Shown here piece after piece: positions 16,117 to 28,700 of a stretch of 64,000 bases of DNA. Under the pieces are notes generated by a model that did not search any database, had not been told where the DNA came from, and saw only the letters and a program-made list of their open reading frames with translations. Numbering within the stretch: position 1 is the first letter of the stretch; each line of letters opens with the position of its first letter. Location: positions 2,170,001 through 2,234,000 of the forward strand of contig NZ_CP009455.1 of assembly GCF_000759535.1 (NCBI RefSeq), read 5' to 3'. Made by a program: the position numbers and the translations under genes. Source of the DNA: Pseudomonas cremoricolorata (GTDB taxonomy: Bacteria > Pseudomonadota > Gammaproteobacteria > Pseudomonadales > Pseudomonadaceae).

Positions 16117-18269
16117 GACTGGGTTCCTTGTTGCAGGCGCGCCAGGGCAGCGTCGCGTGGGTCGTCGATGACGATTCGCCCGCCATCAAGCACCAGGATG
16201 CGGTCGACCCGTTGCAGCACGCTTAGGCGGTGGGTGGCGATGATCAGCGTGCGGCCCTGGCAGAAGCGCTCGAGGTTATCCAGCAGCTTGCGTTCAGTGA
16301 CGTCATCCAGTGCCGCGGTGGGTTCGTCGAGCAACAGCACCTGCGGCTGGCGGAGCAACAGGCGCGACAGCACCAGCGCCTGGCGCTGACCGCCGGACAG
16401 GCCCAGGCCGCCCTCGAGAATCAGGTGCTCCAGGCCCTTGGGCAGTTGCCGGACGAACTCCAGCGCGCCGGTAGCGTTGAGCGCCGTCAGCAGCTCCTGA
16501 TCGCTGGCCTGGCCGGCGCCGAGGCTGAGATTTTCCCGCAGGGTCCCGTGGAACAGCCGGGCATGCTGGGCCAGCAGGCCGACATCGCGGCGCAGGTCGG
16601 CAGGGTCCAGATGGGCCACGGCGATGCCATCGAGGCTGACTTCGCCCTGCATCAGGTCCATCGCGCCGCCCAGCGCTTGCAGCAGGGTCGACTTGCCGGC
16701 GCCATTGCGCCCCAGCACGGCGATGCGTTCGCCAGGGCTGATGCGCAGTTGGCCGATGCTCAGCGCCGGCGCGGCTTCCGGGCTGTAGCGAAACACCGCC
16801 TGACGCAGATGGTAGTCGCCACGAATCGCCGGCAGGTGCACCCGCGCTTCGCCTTCGGGGTGATCGACCGGGCTCTGCATGAGTTTGTCGATGCCTTCGA
16901 GCGCCACCTTGGCCTGCTGCCAGCGGGTCAGCACGTGGGTCAGCTGGGCCATCGGCGCCATCATCCGCGAGGCCAGCATCGACGCCGCCACCAGGCTGCC
17001 GGTGGTCAGATCGCCAGCGATGACCATCGGCGCACCCACCACCACGACCACGGCGAACACCGCGCCCTGGATGTTCTGCGTCCAGGTCACCAGGCCGTTG
17101 GTCAGGGTGCGCAGGCGCAGGCTGTTGTGCGCGCAGGCGGCGTTGTACTGGTTCCACTGCCGCTCGAAGCGCGCCTCGGCCTGTAGGGCTTTGATCTCGT
17201 CCAACCCTTGCACGCTTTCCACCAGCATCGCGTTGCGCAGCGCCGATTCACGCATCGAAGCATTGGCCAGGCGCGCCAGGCGGCGCTGGGCGAGGATGCC
17301 CGGCAGCACCATCAGCACCAGCGCCACCAGCGGAATCACCACCAGCACACCGCCGATCAGCCAGAACACGAAGAGGAACAGCAGGAAGAACGGCAGGTCG
17401 GCCAATGCCGTAGCCGTGCTTGAGGTAATCAGGTCGCGGATCTGCTCCAGCTCGCGCAACTGCGAGATGAACGAGCCGGTGGATTTCGGTCGCACCGAGT
17501 TGCGCAGGCGCAGGGCATGGCCATACACCAGGTCGGAGATACGCAGGTCGGCGCGCTTGCCGAGCAGGTCGGTGACCTTCAGACGCAGCAGGCGCATGGT
17601 CAGGTCGAACAGTAGCGCCAGCACTACGCCGCCGAACAGCACGTACAAGGTGGGCAGGGATTCAGCAGGAATCACCCGGTCGTAGACCTGCATGGAGAAC
17701 AGCACACCGGCCAGGGCCAATACGTTGGCCACCAGTGAGGCAAGCATCACCTGGCCATACGGTCGGATGTCGCGCAGTACGATGCGCGCGAACCAGTGGC
17801 GGTCGTAGGGGGCGGTGTAGTCATCGGTGCGTACGTCGCGCAAGGGCCGTGCCGGGCGCAGCAGGGCGACGCGGGTGATGCGCCCTTGCAGCTGGTCGCG
17901 GTGCAGGCGGCTGGTCAGGCCCTGGTCACCGGCAAAGGACAGGGCCAGGTGATCGTCTTCGGTCACGGCTTCGACCACCGCCAACTGGCCGTCGTCCAGC
18001 TCCAGCAGCAGGGGCGTACGCCACTGGCGCAAGGCCTTGGCATCGAAGGCCACGAAACGCAACGTCAGCCCGGCCTGGCGCGCCATGTGCTGGAGAATGT
18101 CGTCCAGCGGCCGCGCGTCTTCGGCGGCGGCCAGGCGGATGCGTTGCGGCGAGACATCCAGGCGGTAGTGGCGCGCCACCTGCAGCATGCATTCGAGCCA
18201 CGGCGTGAGGTCGGCGCGCGCTTCGGCGGCTGGCGGTGGGGCATGGGTGATCTGGACGGTGTCGTTCAT
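16113..18269 (-). CDS. lapI: Type I secretion ABC transporter with C39-like domain (LapI)
   Basis: 718 residues. Residues 1-140 are a C39-peptidase-like domain with no catalytic Cys in the usual N-terminal position, so it should bind the substrate without cutting it, as in other RTX/adhesin exporters. About 165-440 is a six-helix ABC membrane domain. The C-terminal ATPase has Walker A GRNGAGKST, signature LSGGQRQAL, Walker B VLLLDEPTAALDD and the switch His in IIATHR. The start ATG 18269 overlaps the lapH stop by 4 bases, as does its own stop with lapJ. It is expected to energise export of the adhesin encoded immediately upstream. Confidence 0.9.
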   Translation of the reverse strand: MNDTVQITHAPPPAAEARADLTPWLECMLQVARHYRLDVSPQRIRLAAAEDARPLDDILQHMARQAGLTLRFVAFDAKALRQWRTPLLLELDDGQLAVVEAVTEDDHLALSFAGDQGLTSRLHRDQLQGRITRVALLRPARPLRDVRTDDYTAPYDRHWFARIVLRDIRPYGQVMLASLVANVLALAGVLFSMQVYDRVIPAESLPTLYVLFGGVVLALLFDLTMRLLRLKVTDLLGKRADLRISDLVYGHALRLRNSVRPKSTGSFISQLRELEQIRDLITSSTATALADLPFFLLFLFVFWLIGGVLVVIPLVALVLMVLPGILAQRRLARLANASMRESALRNAMLVESVQGLDEIKALQAEARFERQWNQYNAACAHNSLRLRTLTNGLVTWTQNIQGAVFAVVVVVGAPMVIAGDLTTGSLVAASMLASRMMAPMAQLTHVLTRWQQAKVALEGIDKLMQSPVDHPEGEARVHLPAIRGDYHLRQAVFRYSPEAAPALSIGQLRISPGERIAVLGRNGAGKSTLLQALGGAMDLMQGEVSLDGIAVAHLDPADLRRDVGLLAQHARLFHGTLRENLSLGAGQASDQELLTALNATGALEFVRQLPKGLEHLILEGGLGLSGGQRQALVLSRLLLRQPQVLLLDEPTAALDDVTERKLLDNLERFCQGRTLIIATHRLSVLQRVDRILVLDGGRIVIDDPRDAALARLQQGTQS

Positions 18270-19699
18270 GGCAGGATCTCCACGCCTTGCAGGCTGCGCC
18301 CTTCCAGGCCCAGCACCGGGCGCAGGGCGCCATTGTTGTACAGGCAATCGATGTTCAGGCGCAGCAGGTCAGAGCGGGTGCCGGCCATGTCGAAGCGCGA
18401 CTGGTAGATTTCCTGCTCGGCGTTGAGCAGGTCGAGCAGCGGCCGCGTGCCGAGGTCGAGGTATTGCCGGCCGTAGAGCATGCGCGCCTCCTGGATGCTG
18501 CTTTGCCGCGCTTGCAGGGCGCGCAGGCGTCGACCGAGCCCTGCGGTCTGCGCCTGGGCTTCAGCCAGGCCGCGGCGGGCGCTCAGGCGGGCGGCATCTT
18601 CGGCCGAATCGGCGGCGCTCAGGGCATGCCCGGCGGCGCGGCTGCGGGCGTCGATGGCGCCGCCCTGGTAGATCGGCACCTCGACATTGAGGTAGATGCC
18701 CGCCTGGGTGCGGTCGAGGCGGCGGTTGTCGCGGTTGTAGTCGTTGTCCAGATAGTGGTTGAGCTGCGGTTGCAGGGACACCGTCGGGTAGGCCTCGGCC
18801 TTGGCCTGGGCCAGTTCGGCCTGGGACTGGCTGCGCAGAGCCAGGGCCATGAGCACCGCTGGCAGGCGATCATCGCTTTGCAGGGGACGGTTGCAGGCCT
18901 GTTGCAGTTGCGCCGGGGTCTCGTCGGCCAGCGCCGGCGGCGACACCCGGCCGAGCAAGGTCGCCAGCGCCGAACGCCAGCGCTGGTGTTGCGCCTGGTA
19001 CTCCTCGAACACCGCTTGTGCGCCATCGGCCCGCGACTGCGCCTGAACCACATCGGAGCGGGTACTGGCGCCCATGTCGCTGCGCTGTCGGGCCAGGCCG
19101 ACGATGTCGCCGACGCCTGCGATCTGCTCGCGGGCGATGCTCATCAGTTGCGCATAGCGACGGGTCTCGATCCAGGCGTAGGCGGTTTCCCGCGCCAGGT
19201 CGTCGACCACCAGCAGGATGTTGGCCTGGGCCCTCGCGGCGGCGGCGCGCGCTGCGTCCACCGCATGGTCGACCTTGCCGAAGTCATACAGCATCTGTTT
19301 GAGCGACAGGTTCAGCGCCTGGCTGTTGCGGTCGCCACCGTAGCCGGAGTCGTAGCCGCCGCGCAGGCCGCCGGAGATCTGCGGGTAGTAACCGGCGCGA
19401 GCGACGGTGATGCCCTCGCCCTGGCGGTCGAGGTCGGCCACCGCCTGGGCGATGCTGGGGTGCCATTGCACGGCCTGCAGTACCGCCTCGGCCAACCCCA
19501 GGCGCCCGGAATCGGCACCTGCCCGCGCCAGCGCCGGGCGCGCCGGCAGCGCGGCGGCGGGGTCGTGCAGGGTGGAGGGGCCGATCTGGCGCAGGGCCGG
19601 GTCGGTGTCATCGGCCGCCACGGCAGCCGGGTGGTAGAAACAGGCCAGGAGCGCGAAGGCCCCCGGCAACAGCGGTGACAGCAGACAACCTTGCTTCAC
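18266..19699 (-). CDS. lapH: Type I secretion outer-membrane protein, TolC family (LapH)
   Basis: 477 residues from GTG 19699. An N-terminal signal peptide (LLPGAFALLACFYHPAAVA) precedes two repeated TolC-type helical-hairpin modules: GLAEAVLQAVQWHPSIAQAVAD with PQISGGLRGGYDSG, and later PTVSLQPQLNHYLDND with YLNVEVPIYQGG. A late DLLNAEQEIYQSRFD helix is typical of OEP proteins. It forms the trans-periplasmic exit channel with LapI and LapJ. It begins 67 bases after lapF on the same strand, separated by a strong hairpin. Confidence 0.88.
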   Translation of the reverse strand: MKQGCLLSPLLPGAFALLACFYHPAAVAADDTDPALRQIGPSTLHDPAAALPARPALARAGADSGRLGLAEAVLQAVQWHPSIAQAVADLDRQGEGITVARAGYYPQISGGLRGGYDSGYGGDRNSQALNLSLKQMLYDFGKVDHAVDAARAAAARAQANILLVVDDLARETAYAWIETRRYAQLMSIAREQIAGVGDIVGLARQRSDMGASTRSDVVQAQSRADGAQAVFEEYQAQHQRWRSALATLLGRVSPPALADETPAQLQQACNRPLQSDDRLPAVLMALALRSQSQAELAQAKAEAYPTVSLQPQLNHYLDNDYNRDNRRLDRTQAGIYLNVEVPIYQGGAIDARSRAAGHALSAADSAEDAARLSARRGLAEAQAQTAGLGRRLRALQARQSSIQEARMLYGRQYLDLGTRPLLDLLNAEQEIYQSRFDMAGTRSDLLRLNIDCLYNNGALRPVLGLEGRSLQGVEILP

Positions 19700-19730
19700 G
19701 GTATTCCCTTACTGGCGTTTCATCCCTGAA

Positions 19731-19751
19731 CGCCGGGCGCATCGCCCGGCG
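19731..19751 (-). terminator. Strong GC hairpin between lapF and lapH
   Basis: CGCCGGGCG-CAT-CGCCCGGCG is a perfect 9-base stem with a 3-base loop. It sits 15 bases after the lapF stop and 31 bases before the lapH start. On the minus strand only TT follows, so it lacks the T-run of an efficient intrinsic terminator. It may be an attenuator or an mRNA-stabilising end. Confidence 0.55.
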
Positions 19752-19766
19752 GCCCTGCAGGCACCC

Positions 19767-22700
19767 CTAAACCACATGAATGCCGTTCTGTACCCACAAC
19801 TGCTGGCTCGGATCCTCCGCGGCCGTGTACTGGTTATAGTCGATGCCATCGGCGACGTCCTGGCCGGTGAGGCTCCAGGCATCGCCCAGGCGCACGGTGT
19901 CAGCGTCGTCGCCCTTGATCAGCAGGGTGTTGCCCTGCTCCTGGGTGACGGCCAGCACGTCGTCGAGGGTCAGGCTCAGGCTCACCGCGCTGCTGGCGTT
20001 GAGGTCGAGCACTTCGAGGTCGTGCACCTCGCCGACCAGGCTGGCCAGGTCGATGCTGGCATCGCCGCCTTGCCACAGCAGGGTGGTGTCGGCGTTGTCC
20101 GCACCGATGCTGGCAAAGCCGGTTTCCTCGGCCAGCACTGCATCGTCGGCGGTCTGCGCGGCCAATCCCGGCTCATCGTCCGTACCGGGCGTAGCGGCAG
20201 CGGACGCGGCAGCATCCTGCCCGTCGTCCTGCTGATCGGCCAGGGCCGCCAGCACCACGGCCTCGCTACCTTCATCGGCCTGGGCTTCTAGCATCCGCGC
20301 CCCTGAAGCGCCGGTAGCGATGGTGATCTTCAACTGCGCGGTGTCGCTGCTGCCGTTGGGGTGGGTGAGGGTGTAGTTGAAGGTATCGACCTGGCCGACC
20401 ACCGCAGCGCTGAGGCCGGGTTTGAGGGTGTAGCTGTAGCTGCCATCGGCGAACACCAGCAGCGTGCCGTACAGCCCGGCCACGCTGACGCCGTTGTAAC
20501 CGGGCAGGGCATAGCTGTTGGCGGCGGTTTGCACGCTCAGGGTAGTGAGGCTCGAACCTAGGGTGTCGCCGTTCAGCAGGTTGCCGGTGGCAGTGGTGGC
20601 GGTATTGACCACGAACTCGGTGAGCGACTTGGTGGTGGTGTTGAGGCTGGCTGTCACCGAGCCGCTCAGGCCGAGCGTCACGGCCGCCTTGATCGTCACC
20701 TGGTAAGTACCTGCCGTCTGGTCACGGAACACGTGGCTCTTGCCGCCACTGCCGAGCAGGTCTAGCAACTGACTGCCGCTGACCGTATTGACCACCGTAT
20801 AGCGACCGTTGCTGCCCAGCTTGCTCAGCTCCAGGGTGATGCTGTTGCCCAGGTTGAGCAGGCTGTTGGTGGTCAGGTTCACCTCAAGGTCGGCGGTGGT
20901 GTTGTTGGCCACGGTATGCGTCACCGTGCCGACCCGCGTACCTGCCAGGCCGGCCAGGCTGATCGGATCGAACGCCTGGCTACCAGGGGTGAGCTTGTTG
21001 GTCAGGCTCACCGTGCTGCGCCCGACATCGTCCACCGCATCGACCACGGTGGCGGGTGCGCCGAGGTTGGCGTCGTTCCAGATCTCCGTGGCCTGCGGGC
21101 TGTCGATGCGCACGTACAGGTTGGCGGTGTCGCTCTTGCCGTTGGGGTGGCTCAGCTGATAGCTGAACACATCCACCTTGCCGACGCTGGCCGGGGTGCC
21201 GCTGGGCGTGTAGGTGTAGCTGCCATCGGCCTTGATCAGCAGGGTGCCGTACAGCCCTTGCACGCTGGTGGCGGCACCGGCATTGACGTACACGCCGCCC
21301 TTGAGCACTTGCAGTACCGCGCCGTTGTCCGGGCCGAGAATGTCTGGCGTGCCATCGGTGCCCGGGTCAGTGATGACGTTGCCGCTCTTGACCACGCCGC
21401 TGCCGGTGAACTGGGTCAGGCTGGTGACCTCGAGTTCGAGCCGGGTATTGACCGTGGTCACTGCGCTCAACCCGCCGGAGGTGACCAGCAGTTGGTAGTC
21501 ACCGGCGCGCAGGGCGCCGATCTCGGCACGCACACCGACGCCGGGCAGCAGCACCAGGGTCAACAGGGCGGAGCTGCCCCCGGTGGCGACATCGACCCAC
21601 GCGCCAGCGGCGTTCTTCACTTGCAAGGTGAAGGTCGGGTTGTTGAGCACGCCAATGAGGTTGTCGACGCTCAGGGTCAGGGTCGGGTTGACGGTGGTGC
21701 CGGCGGCCACGCTCCAGGTGAAGGCCTTGGTGGTGTTGAGGCCGACCAGCAGGGTGTAGCTGTCGTTGATGGTCGGCAGCTTGCTGGTCACCGGCGCCAG
21801 GTTGACCACGGCGGTGACCAGGTTGTCGCTGGCCACCACTGGCCGGTCGGCATCGACGTCCGGCGCCACCACCGTGGCGATACCCGAGACATTGCCGCGC
21901 GGGTCGGTGAGGGTCACGCTCAGGCGCTGACCGTTGTCCTGCGCGGGGTTCAGGACCACGCGGAAGGTACCATCGGCGCCGATCACCACGCCGCTTTGCA
22001 GCACGCTGCCATCGGCCCCGCGGACGGTGACGCGGGCACCGACTTCGCCGGTGCCGCTGAGCTCGCTGCCGGTGGCGTTGACCAGCAGGTTTGCGGCGAT
22101 GGCCGGTGGGGTGATGTCCGGCGCGGTGAGGGTCAGCACCGGCGAGACGTTGCCAGCGGCATCGGTGAGGCTGACGCTGAGGGTTTCATGGTTGATCTGC
22201 GCAGCGGTCAGAGTCACCACGAAGGTGCCGTTGGCGGCCACCACAGCCTGCCCGATGACGTTGCCGTTGCTGCGCACGATGACTCGCGCCCCCGCTTCGC
22301 CGCTGCCGCTGAGCAGCGTGCCGGCGGCGTTGAGGGTGGCGCTCGGCAGCGCCGGTGGCGTGGTGTCCGGGGCAGTGAGGCTGGCGCTGGCCGAGGTGTT
22401 GCCGGCGGCATCGGTCTGGCGCACGGTCAGCACCTGACCGTCGGCCTGCACCGCGTTGAGCACCAGGCTGAATTGCCCGTTGGCGGCCACGGTGGTCGAA
22501 CCGAGCACCACGCCGCCGCGACCGGTCACCTCGATCCGCGCGCCGGCTTCGCCGACCCCGCTCAGGCGGCTACCGCCGTCGAGCAGTTGCAGGTTGCTCG
22601 GCGCCAGCGGCGCCTGCACGTCCGGCACGGTATAGCTGAGCACGGGGGAGGGATTACCCGCCGCATCGGTCTGCCGCACGCTCAGCACCTGGCCATTGAG

Positions 22701-25700
22701 CTGCGCGCTGGCCAGATCGACGCTGAACGTGCCGGCCAGGCCGACCACTGCCGTGCCGAGCAAGGTGCCGTTGGCGCTGCGCACGGTCACCGTGGCTCCT
22801 GCTTCGCCGCTGCCGCTGAGCACCAGGCCATTGGCCGAGAGCGCCGTGACCAGCGGTTGCGCAGGTGGGGTGACGTCGGCGGCGATCAGCACGAACGGCT
22901 GCGACTCGCCGCCGCTGGAGCGGGCGCTGACGTCCAGGCGCTGGCCGTTAAGCTGAGCCTGGTTCAGTTCGACCGTGAAGGTGCCGGCGGCGCTGGCCTG
23001 GGCTGAACCCAGGAGTGTTCCGGCGGCGTTGACCACGCGCACTTCGCTGCCCGCCGTGGCGCGTCCGCTGACCACCAGGCCATCGACGCTAAGTTGCACC
23101 AGGGTCGGTGTGGCCGGCACCGGTTCCAGTGGCGTCGTGTACGGCACCACCGTCGAGGTGTTGCCGGCGGCATCGGTCTGCGTCACTGCCAGTTCCACGC
23201 CGGGGTTGGCTTTCGGGCTGAGGCTGACCTGGAAGCGGCCATCGGCACCGACCTCGGCGCTGCCGAGCAAGGTGCCGCCCTGCACGACACGCACCGTGGC
23301 GCCGACTTCACCGCGACCGACCAACACCTCATAGGCGCTGTTGATCGACAGATTGCTGACCGGGTCGGGTGCGGTGGTGTCGGCGGCGACCACGGTCTGC
23401 GGGGTCGAGGTGTTGCCCGCTGCGTCGGCGGCGGTCACGGTCAGGGTCTGGCCGTTGGCCTGGGGCGGCAACAGGGTGATGACGAAGGTGCCGCCTGCCG
23501 GCACCACGGCCTCGCCGAGCAGGTTGCCGTCGGCACCCCGCACGCGCACCATGCTGCCCACCTCGCCGCTGCCGGTGAGGGTGGTGCCGGTGGGGTTGAG
23601 GGAAAGATCCTGCAGTTGCGCAGGTGGCGTGAGATCAGGCGCGGTCAGCAACAAGGGCTGCGACGGATTGCCCGCGGCATCCTGGGCGACGATGCTCAGC
23701 ACTTCGCCATTGCGCTGCGGCGGGGTCAACTCGACGACGAAGCGGCCTTCGGCGTCGATGGTGCCCTGGCCGACCCGATCGCCGAAGTTGTTCAGCACCG
23801 TCAGCCGGGCGCCGGCCTCACCGCTGCCGCTCAAACGCGTGCCTTCGGCGTCGAGGCTGGCTACCACCTGGGCCGGAGGGGTGAGGTCGGGGGCGTCGAG
23901 CAGGGTCGGCAGCGATCGGTTCTGGCTGGCGTCTTCCAGGCTCACCTGGAGTTGTTCGCCATTGCGCAGTGGCGTGTCGAGGGCAACGCTGAAGCGCCCA
24001 TCGGCCCCCACCGTGGCGCGACCGACCTCGACCCCGGCGACGCTGACGCGCACGGTGGTGTTGGCTTCGCCAGTACCGCTGAGCAGATCGCCGGCAGCGT
24101 TCAGGCGCAGTTCCTGCGGCGCCAGTGGCGGAGTGCGATCCGGAGCGATGATCAGCACCGCCTCGCTGAGGTTGCCGGGCGGATCGGCCTGCACCACGCT
24201 GAGCTGTTGATTGTTGATCTGCGCGGGGGTCAGTTCGATGCGGAAGGTCTCGTCGGCCTGCACCACGCCACGCCCGATCACCACGCCAGCGGCGTCGCTG
24301 ATGGTGACGCTGGCGCCGGGTTCACCGCGCCCGGTCACCACTGCGCCGTCGGCGCTGATACGCACCTCGGTGAGTGCTGCCGGTGGGGTGAAGTCTGGAG
24401 TGGTCAGGGTGATGACTGGCGAGACGTTGCCGGCAGCATCGGCCTGGCTCAGGCTCAGCACTTCGGCGTTGCCCAGCGGCGGGTCGAGCACCAGGGTGAA
24501 GTTGCCGCTGGCATCGACCGTGGCACTGCCCAGGCGTTCACCGTCGGCATTGCGCACCGTCACCACTGCACCGACCTCGCCACGACCACTGAGGCTGGCG
24601 CCGTCAGCCGCAACGCTGACCTCACTGAGTGCCGCCGGCGGGGTGGTGTCGGGGGCGGTGAACTCGGCGGCGGCCGAGCGGTTGCCGGCGGCGTCGGTGA
24701 GCACCACCTTGAAGGTTTCGCCATTGGCCTGAAGCGGCAGTAGCTCGACCTGGAAGGTGCCGTCCAGACGTACCATGCCGGTGCCGATCACATTCCCATC
24801 AGCGGCCAGCACCGTGACCCGTGCGGCGGCTTCGCCGGTGCCTTGCAGCAGGCTGCCGCCAGCGCTCAGTTGCAGATCCTCGGCAGGCTCGGGTGCGACC
24901 AGATCCGGCGCCAGCAGGCTGACGCTGTCGGAGATATTACCGGCGGCGTCGGTCTGGCTGGCGTCGAGGCGTTCGCCGTTGATCTGCGCAGCGCTCAGGG
25001 TAACGCTGAAGCGGCCGTTGGGGCCCACCTGCCCGCTGCCGAGAATGACCCCACCGTTGCCGGTGATGCTCACCTGGGCACCCGCTTCGCCTCGACCCGT
25101 GACGACCAGCCCATCGACCGACAGGCGCAGCTCGCTGAGCGGCTGCGGTGCAGTGGTATCCGGCGCTTGCAGCAGCACCGGCAGCGAACGCGTGCCGTCC
25201 TCGCCGACCGCGCTGACCTCCAGCCGTTCGCCGTTGGCCTGGGGCTGTTGCAGGTTCACCGTGAAGCTGCCGTCGGCGCGCACCTCGGCGCTGCCCAGTA
25301 GCAGGCCGGTCGGGCCATACACCTCGATACGGCTGCCGACGCTGCCCTGGCCGCTCACGCTCTGGCCATCGGCGGCCAGTTGCAGTGCCGCTGGCACGTC
25401 TGGGGCGAGCACGCCGGGCAGGGTGAAGGTTTCGCTCAAGGACACATTGTTGCTGGCATCGGCCTGCACCACGCTCAGGGTCGTGCCCGGCGCCGCTGCC
25501 GGCGTGAGGGTGACGACGAAGTGGCCGTCGACATCGACCTCGGCGCTGCCCAGCACCTCGCCGTCGGCATTGCGCACGGTGACGGTCGCGCCGATCTCGC
25601 CGTGACCGCTCAGGCTGCTGCCGTCGGCGGCCACCGCCAGGTGGGTGACCAGTGCCGGCGGCGTGGTGTCGGCGGCCTCCAGATTGGCGACCGGCGAGAC

Positions 25701-28700
25701 ATTACCCGCCGCATCGGTGGCGGTGATCGACAGCTGCTCGCCGTTGGTCTGTGGACTGTTCAGGGTCAGCTGGAAGGTGCCATTGCTGGCCACCTGTCCG
25801 GTGCCGAGCAGCTCACCGCTGGCCGAGCGTACGTTGATGGTGCTGCCTGCCTCGGCGCTGCCGGACAATTGCAGACCACCACTTGCCAGCAGTAAATCGT
25901 CAGGTGCCGCAGGTGGGGTCAGGTCAGGCGCGACCAACCCTGTAGGAGTGGACGCGTTGCCGGCCGCATCGGTCAGCACCACGCTCAGTGCCTCGCCGTT
26001 GAGCTGGGCGGTGTCGAGGGTCAGGGTGAAGCTGCCATTGGCGGCCACCTGGCCACTGCCGATCAGTGCGCCCTGGGCGTTGCGCACACTTACTTGGCTG
26101 CCGGCTTCGCCCGCCCCGTGCAGGGTCAGGCCGTCAAGGTTGAGCACCACGTTGGTCGGTGCAGCAGGGGCTTGCAGGTCAGGGGTGTTCAGCGTCACGG
26201 CAGGCGAAACGTTGCCGGCAGCATCGATCTGGGTCACGCCCAAGGGCTGGCCACTGTTCTGTGGCGGGGTGAAGGTGACCGTGAAGTAGCCATCGGCATC
26301 GACTGTGGTGCTGCCGACCACGGCGCCTGCGGCAGTGCGCACGCGCACGCTTGCGCCCGGCTCGCCAGTGCCGGTGAGCTGGCTGCCGTCGACACTGAGG
26401 TTGAGCTGGCTGACCGCAGCCGGTGGCGTACGGTCGGGGGTGGCAATGCTGGCAGGGTCAGAGATATTGCCGGCGGCGTCGGTGAGGATGACTTGCAAGC
26501 GTGCGCCGCTGATCTGCGCGTTGGGCAAGGTGATCTGGAACTGACCGCTCTGGTTCACCGTGCCGGTTGCCAGCACCACGCCGTCGGCGTCGCGCACGCT
26601 GACACTGGCGCCGGCTTCGCCACGACCGCTGAGCACCGTGGCGGCATCATTCAGCGCCAGGGCGGTCGCTGCCTGCGGTGGGGTGAGGTCCGGCGCCTGC
26701 ACGCTGCTGATCGGCGAGGGGTTGCCGGCCGCATCGATCAGACGCACCAGCAGGGTTTCGCCGTTGACCGGCGCCGGTTGCAGGTCGACACGGAACGCGC
26801 CGTTGTCATCGACCTGCGCGCTGCCCAGCAGGTTGTCGGCGCTGTCACGCACGTTGACCGTGGCGCCGGCCTCGCCGCGCCCGCTCAGCGCCGCACCGTC
26901 GCGCTCGACGACGATTTGCAGCGGCGCATCTGGCGGGGTGATGTCGCGCGCGGTGATGCTCGCAGGCTCCGAGACCACACCATTGTCTGCGCGGGCGCTG
27001 ACCTGCAGCACCTCGCCGTTGAGCTGGGCGCGCTCGAAGAACACCAGGAAGCTACCGTCGCTGCCCACCGTGGCGCTGCCCAGGGCAACACCGCCGGCAC
27101 TGACGCTGACTACCGTACCTGCAGTGGCCTGGCCGCTCAGACTGAAACCGTCGAGGCTGATCTGCAAGGCGCTTGGGGTGTCGATGGTTTGCGCGGGCGG
27201 AATGCTGACGTCGACCGGCTCCAGGGTTTCGTTGCCGGCCTGGTCGATGACCACCACCTCGGCGCTGTCACCGGGTTGCAGCGGCGGTTCTACCGTGAGC
27301 ACGAAGCTGCCATCGCTGGCCGCCGTGGTTTGTCCCAGTTCGCCGCTGGCGTTACGCACGATCACCGTGCTGCCAGGCTCGGCGTTGCCGCTGATGCTGC
27401 TGCCATCGGCACTGACCAGCACATTCTGCGCCGCTGCCGGCGGGGTGGTGTCGGGGGCATTGACCGGCAACTCGGCCGAACTCAGGCCGCCGCCATCGAC
27501 CGCCACGATATTGAGGGCTTCGCCATTGGTCAGCGGGGTCGGCAGGCTGACGCTGAAGCTGCCGTCGGCGGCCACTGGCGCGCTGGCCAGCTCATTGCCG
27601 GCCGCGTCACGCACCACCACCTGGCTGGCGCCCGGCGCGCTGCCCCTCACAGTGCTGCCGTCAAGGCTCACCGTGGCGCTGGCCGGCACCTCTGGCGGTG
27701 CGGTATTGGGCGCAGTGATGTCGGTCGCATCCGAGGTATTGCCGGCCGCATCGCGCAAGGTCACCTGCAAGGCCTGGCCATCGTTCTGCACAGGCTGGAG
27801 GTTGATCAGGAACGCGCCACCCTCCAGTACCACGCCTTCGCCGACCAGCACGCCGGCTGCGTTGCGCACCTCGACCACGCTGCCGACTTCGCCACGGCCG
27901 CTGATTTGCGAGCCATTGGCGTTGATCTGCAGTTCGCTCGGCGCATCAGGGGCGGTGGTGTCAGCGGCGGTGTAACTGACGCTCGGCGACGCGTTGCCCT
28001 GGCCGTCGATGACTTGCACGGCCAGCACTTCGCCGTTGGTCTGCGCGGGCAGACCGATGCTGAAGCGGCCGTCGTCATCGACCTCGGCGCTGCCTAGCAG
28101 GGCACCGGCGCTGTCGCGCACCTCCACCCGGCTGCCCGGCTCGGCGCTGCCGCTGAGCAGGGTGCCGGCTGGATTGAGTTGCAGGTCATCAGCCGCCAGT
28201 GGCGGTTGCAGATCGGGGGCGGTCAGCTCAACTGGCGGCGAAACGTTCCCGGCAGCATCGGTGAGGGTGGTGGAGAGGGTCTGGCCATTGAGCTGGACGG
28301 GCGTGAGCGGCACGTCGAAGCGCCCGTCCGCGCCCACCTCGGCGCTGCCGACGATGCCCTGGGCGTTACGTACCGTCACTGTGCTGCCGGGTTCGCCGAC
28401 ACCGCGCAAGCTACTGCCATCGGCCGATAGCAGCAGTTGGCTGGGCGCCGCTGGCGCTTCGAGGTCGGGCGCCTGCAATGCGACCTGCTCGGAGACATTG
28501 CCCGCCCCATCGCGCTGTTCGACGGTGAGTGCCTGGCCATTGCGCTGGGCGCTGTCGAGCGCAACGCTGAAGGTGCCGTCGGCATCGACCTGCGCCGTGC
28601 CCAGCAGGTTGCCTTCGGCGTCGCGCACGCTGACCACGGCACCCGGCTCGCCCTGGCCGCTGACTTGCAGGCCATCGGCGCTCAATTGCAGCGCCTCGAC

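Noticed and set aside
14821..16389. 522-codon plus-strand frame across lapJ
   Set aside because: Antisense to the HlyD-family gene; it starts in the REP pair and has low-complexity His/Gln/Leu content.
19767..20310. RTX calcium-binding nonapeptides at the LapF C-terminus
   Set aside because: No GGxGxDxLx series was found; the region is acidic but not an RTX array.
20916..23006. Long plus-strand open frame of about 700 codons opposite lapF
   Set aside because: It runs antisense to the repeat array. Its GC-rich, Gly/Ala/Arg/Gln-rich translation has no domain and simply mirrors the repeated codons. Similar frames at 26094-28097, 31632-33449 and 34965-37022 have the same cause.
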